Source: an uncultured Sphingomonas sp. (GTDB taxonomy: Bacteria; Pseudomonadota; Alphaproteobacteria; Sphingomonadales; Sphingomonadaceae). Taken from it: a DNA stretch of 8,672 bases. The translations under genes were made by a program, and so were the position numbers. Positions 5,807 to 8,672 of the stretch are shown one piece after another. Positions within the stretch are counted from its first letter, which is position 1. Each line of letters begins with the position of its first letter. Location: positions 1 to 8,672 of the forward strand of contig CAKTFL010000069.1 in NCBI GenBank assembly GCA_934555855.1, in the 5' to 3' direction. The notes beneath the pieces were generated by a model, which had not been told where the DNA came from, made no database searches, and was given only the letters and a program-made list of their open reading frames with translations.

Positions 5807-8672
5807 ATGAAGGACCGTGTTCACCGTCGACGCGTGGCATTCCTGGGCGGCACCATCTTGGCGGCCCTGGTGGCAAGCCCGCTTGCTGCACAGACCGCCC
5901 CGCTGCCGAGCGCCGGCGCGCCGCCGGCCAGCTCCGGCCAGCCGGTCCCCGCCGGCACGCAGCAACAGCTTCCCTCCGCCACGCCGTCCAATCCCGGCAG
6001 CCAGCCCGATGGCGTTGTCGACGCGACCGGTGCCGCGGTCGGCGATACCGGCACGGTGAACGATCGGGCATCGACCCCCGACGTCGTGGTCACGGGCTCG
6101 CGCATCGCCCGCAGCGGCTTTGACGCGTCCACGCCCGTCAATGTCGTGAACCAGGAAGACATCAAGCTGTCCGGCAACGTCAACGTCGAGCGCACGCTGG
6201 CGCAGCTGCCCCAGGCGGTCGGCTCGCAACTGGGCAGCGCGACGTCGAACACCGTGCCTGGGGGCTTTGCGGATGTGAACCTGCGCGGCTTCGGCGCGAA
6301 CCGCAATCTGGTGCTGGTCAACGGCCGCCGCTTCGCCATCTATGGCCCGGAACAGGTTACCGACCTTAATACCATCCCGTCCACCCTGGTCGCGCGTACC
6401 GAGATCGTGACGGGCGGATCGTCCGCCGTGTACGGGTCGGACGCGATCACGGGGGTGGTCAACTTCATTATCCGTGACGATTTCCAGGGCGTGGAAGGCC
6501 GCGCGCAGCTCAACATGGACCGGCCGACCGGCACCCCCGTCTACAACTTCGACCTGACCGTGGGCGGCAACTTTGCCGACAATCGCGGCAATGTGGTCGT
6601 GTCAGGCAACTACCTGAAGCGTGGCGCGATCACGCGCGGCGACCGTGGCAGCTTCGCCTTTCTGTCGCTGAATGACGGCTGCATCGTGCCGGGCAGCGGC
6701 GGGGCGACCACGGCAGGAACGCCGTTCACGCCGCCTGCCGGCCAGGGCTGCGTTGCCGGAGGGGGCGAACTGGGCTTCGTCGCCGGCGGCAGCGGTGATA
6801 TTCCCAACGGCCGCTTTTCCGGCATCCCAACCTTTGGCGGACCCAATGCGGGCCTGAACGCGGCTTACGCAGCGGCCGGGCTGAGTGGCCTCGGTTCGCG
6901 CGGCTTCACCTTCAACGACGCCGGCACCGCTGCGCGCCCCGCACGGACGCCGCAGGATGACTTCAATCTCGGGCCAGACAACTACCTCATCCAGCCGCAG
7001 GAACGCTGGATGGTCAACAGCTTCGCCCATTACGATTTCTCGGATAGCATCACCGGCTATTCCGAACTGCACTTCAGCAACAATGTCGTGGATGCCCGAC
7101 TGGCCCCGACCAATGTCGGTGCGCCGACGCTGTTCAACGTCAACAACCCGTATCTGACTCCGGAGCTTCAGGGCGTGCTGAGGCAGCTCGACCTGGCGGA
7201 AACGGGTCGCAGCACCGTGACGGCAGGCACGTCCAGCCTGACCAACGCTCCGGGCGACGGGCTGGCGCTGCTCACGGCGGGTCGCCGCTATGTGGAGGTC
7301 GGGCCACGCCTCGCCACCGAGCGGCGCAACGTGTTCCGCGGCGCGTTCGGCTTCCGCGGCGACCTGGGCCAGGTATCGGACACCTTCCTGACCGACCTGA
7401 AGTACGACATCTACTACACCTATGCGCGCAGTGAGGACACGCTGCTGCTAAGGAACGCATTGTCGCGCAGCCGCGTGCAGGCATCGCTGCTGTCGGTCAA
7501 CGGCGCGTCCCCCGTATGCAACATCTTCGGCGCGAATATCTCCGAAGTCTGCGCGTCCGCCATCCGGATCAGCGCGACCAACTCCACCATTGCAACACAG
7601 CAGGTCGCGCAGGGATCGATCACCGGCAACCTGTTCAAGCTGCCCGCTGGCCCGGTCGGCTTCTCCTATGGGTATGAATGGCGCAAGACCAGCGCGCGGT
7701 TCACGCCGGACTCGTTTCTGGCGTCGGGCGACGTGGTGGGCTTCAACCCCGGCCTGCCGACCGCAGGCGGCGTGTCGGTGAAGGAGGTGTTCGGCGAAGT
7801 CCGGGTGCCGTTGATCCACGATACGCCGTTCATCGAGAGCCTGGTCGCCAACGGGGCGTTCCGTTATTCCAACTACAACCTGTCGGGCGTGGGCGGAGTC
7901 TGGACTTATCTTGGGGGCGCCGACTGGCGGGTCAGCCGCGACCTGGCCTTTCGTGGCCAGTACCAGCGCGCGATCCGGGCGCCCAACGTGTCCGAGCTTT
8001 ACGGCGGTACCAATCGGGTGGTCGGCGTTACCACCGATCCCTGCTCCAATCGTGGGCCTGCGTCGCAGCAGACGGATGTGGCGCGTCAGCTATGTGTCGC
8101 GACCGGCGTTCCGGCCGCGCAGGTGTTCACGGCCAGCGTCCAGCCCAACAACATCTTCCCGGCCGACTTCGGCGGTAATCCGAACCTGAGCGAGGAGACG
8201 TCCGACACCTACACGCTGGGCGCGGTGATCACGCCCAGCTTCGCGCCGCGGCTGTATTTCAGTGTCGATTACTTCAACATCAGCCTGGAGGGGGCGGTGG
8301 CGGCGCTGGGCGGCGGCGCGCAAAACACGCTGAACCTGTGCTACAACGTCATCCAGGACATCAACAGCGAGTTCTGCCAGGCGGTCCGGCGCAACCCGTC
8401 GACCGGTGAGATCAACGATCCCTTCGCGCTTCAGGTCCGCAACGCCAACACGGGACGGCTGAAGACTTCGGGCATCGACTTCGCCGCGCGGTACCGGGTG
8501 GATCTGGGCTTCGGGCTGTTTGGCCTGGCGGAGACCAGCACCCTGGACCTCGGCACCAATTTCACCTGGCTGGACGAGTTCACGTCCACTCCGGTCGCGG
8601 CCTTCCCAAACATCCAGAACAAGTGCGCGGGTTCGTTCGGTCCGACCTGCGGCCAGCCGCTTCCGGTCTGGC
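5807..8672 (+). CDS. TonB-dependent outer-membrane receptor, C-terminus cut by window edge
   Basis: This is an outer-membrane active transporter that uses TonB energy to import a large substrate. The frame is open for 955 codons to the right edge; perhaps 100-150 residues of the barrel are missing. It has a signal peptide (basic MKDRVHRRR, hydrophobic core, likely cleavage after Ala28 at LAA/QT), a Pro/Gly/Ser/Gln-rich linker (29-91), a TonB box (DVVVTGSRI, 92-100), a plug (about 100-225, with LRGFGANRNLVLVNGRR and GGSSAVYGSDAITGVVNFI, Tyr209) and a beta-barrel with alternating amphipathic strands and long loops. All ten cysteines fall in five close pairs: 292/315, 571/582, 746/763, 845/857 and 940/948. 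The architecture is typical of sphingomonad receptors without an STN signalling domain. The substrate is unknown; rhamnose-containing oligosaccharides or glycosides are inferred from position only. Confidence 0.9.
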   Translation, partial: MKDRVHRRRVAFLGGTILAALVASPLAAQTAPLPSAGAPPASSGQPVPAGTQQQLPSATPSNPGSQPDGVVDATGAAVGDTGTVNDRASTPDVVVTGSRIARSGFDASTPVNVVNQEDIKLSGNVNVERTLAQLPQAVGSQLGSATSNTVPGGFADVNLRGFGANRNLVLVNGRRFAIYGPEQVTDLNTIPSTLVARTEIVTGGSSAVYGSDAITGVVNFIIRDDFQGVEGRAQLNMDRPTGTPVYNFDLTVGGNFADNRGNVVVSGNYLKRGAITRGDRGSFAFLSLNDGCIVPGSGGATTAGTPFTPPAGQGCVAGGGELGFVAGGSGDIPNGRFSGIPTFGGPNAGLNAAYAAAGLSGLGSRGFTFNDAGTAARPARTPQDDFNLGPDNYLIQPQERWMVNSFAHYDFSDSITGYSELHFSNNVVDARLAPTNVGAPTLFNVNNPYLTPELQGVLRQLDLAETGRSTVTAGTSSLTNAPGDGLALLTAGRRYVEVGPRLATERRNVFRGAFGFRGDLGQVSDTFLTDLKYDIYYTYARSEDTLLLRNALSRSRVQASLLSVNGASPVCNIFGANISEVCASAIRISATNSTIATQQVAQGSITGNLFKLPAGPVGFSYGYEWRKTSARFTPDSFLASGDVVGFNPGLPTAGGVSVKEVFGEVRVPLIHDTPFIESLVANGAFRYSNYNLSGVGGVWTYLGGADWRVSRDLAFRGQYQRAIRAPNVSELYGGTNRVVGVTTDPCSNRGPASQQTDVARQLCVATGVPAAQVFTASVQPNNIFPADFGGNPNLSEETSDTYTLGAVITPSFAPRLYFSVDYFNISLEGAVAALGGGAQNTLNLCYNVIQDINSEFCQAVRRNPSTGEINDPFALQVRNANTGRLKTSGIDFAARYRVDLGFGLFGLAETSTLDLGTNFTWLDEFTSTPVAAFPNIQNKCAGSFGPTCGQPLPVW

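Noticed and set aside
5605..6123. A 172-codon plus-strand frame spanning the lldD-receptor gap
   Set aside because: It overlaps lldD and the receptor signal peptide in other frames, is Arg/Gly-rich, and has no ribosome site at its possible internal start at 5695.

Overview
The window is a GC-rich piece of chromosome, roughly two-thirds G+C by eye. It reads as a sugar-catabolism locus from an alphaproteobacterium, most likely a sphingomonad (Sphingomonas, Novosphingobium, Sphingobium or a relative). This placement rests on the GC-rich third codon positions, the large TonB-dependent receptor with a DVVVTGSRI-type TonB box, and the gene set, which matches the alternative non-phosphorylated L-rhamnose pathway described in Sphingomonas (the LRA genes). 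It is an inference from protein character, not from a phylogenetic marker.

Layout. Three minus-strand genes are packed together and read leftward from about 2739: L-rhamnonate dehydratase (rhmD, 2739-1552), a fumarylacetoacetate-hydrolase-fold 2,4-diketo-3-deoxy-L-rhamnonate hydrolase (LRA6 type, 1539-661) and a short-chain dehydrogenase of the 2-keto-3-deoxy-L-rhamnonate 4-dehydrogenase type (LRA5 type, from about 664 and running off the left edge). Back to back with them, after a 147-bp intergenic region holding a perfect 6-bp inverted repeat, three plus-strand genes read rightward: an IclR-family regulator (2887-3705), L-rhamnose 1-dehydrogenase (LRA1 type, 3720-4484) and the FMN-dependent L-lactate dehydrogenase lldD (4497-5645). 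After a 161-bp gap comes a TonB-dependent receptor (5807 onward), cut by the right edge with 955 codons visible.

How the genes work together. L-rhamnose is oxidised to its lactone by the LRA1-type dehydrogenase. The lactone opens to L-rhamnonate, but no lactonase gene is in the window. RhmD dehydrates L-rhamnonate to 2-keto-3-deoxy-L-rhamnonate, the LRA5-type enzyme oxidises that at C4, and the LRA6-type hydrolase splits the diketo acid into pyruvate and L-lactate. LldD can then turn the L-lactate into pyruvate while feeding electrons to the respiratory chain, so the locus would convert one rhamnose to two pyruvates without phosphorylation. The IclR regulator probably controls both arms from the shared intergenic region, and the outer-membrane receptor probably imports a rhamnose-containing glycan or glycoside.

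Limits. Functional calls come from reading translations and recalled family sequences, without any database search. The overall pathway is known. The less usual points are lldD sitting inside the cluster, the missing lactonase, the candidate operator and promoters, and several details of the receptor and its leader. I saw no RNA genes, mobile elements, CRISPR arrays or convincing terminators, and no gene-free stretch exceeds about 160 bases.
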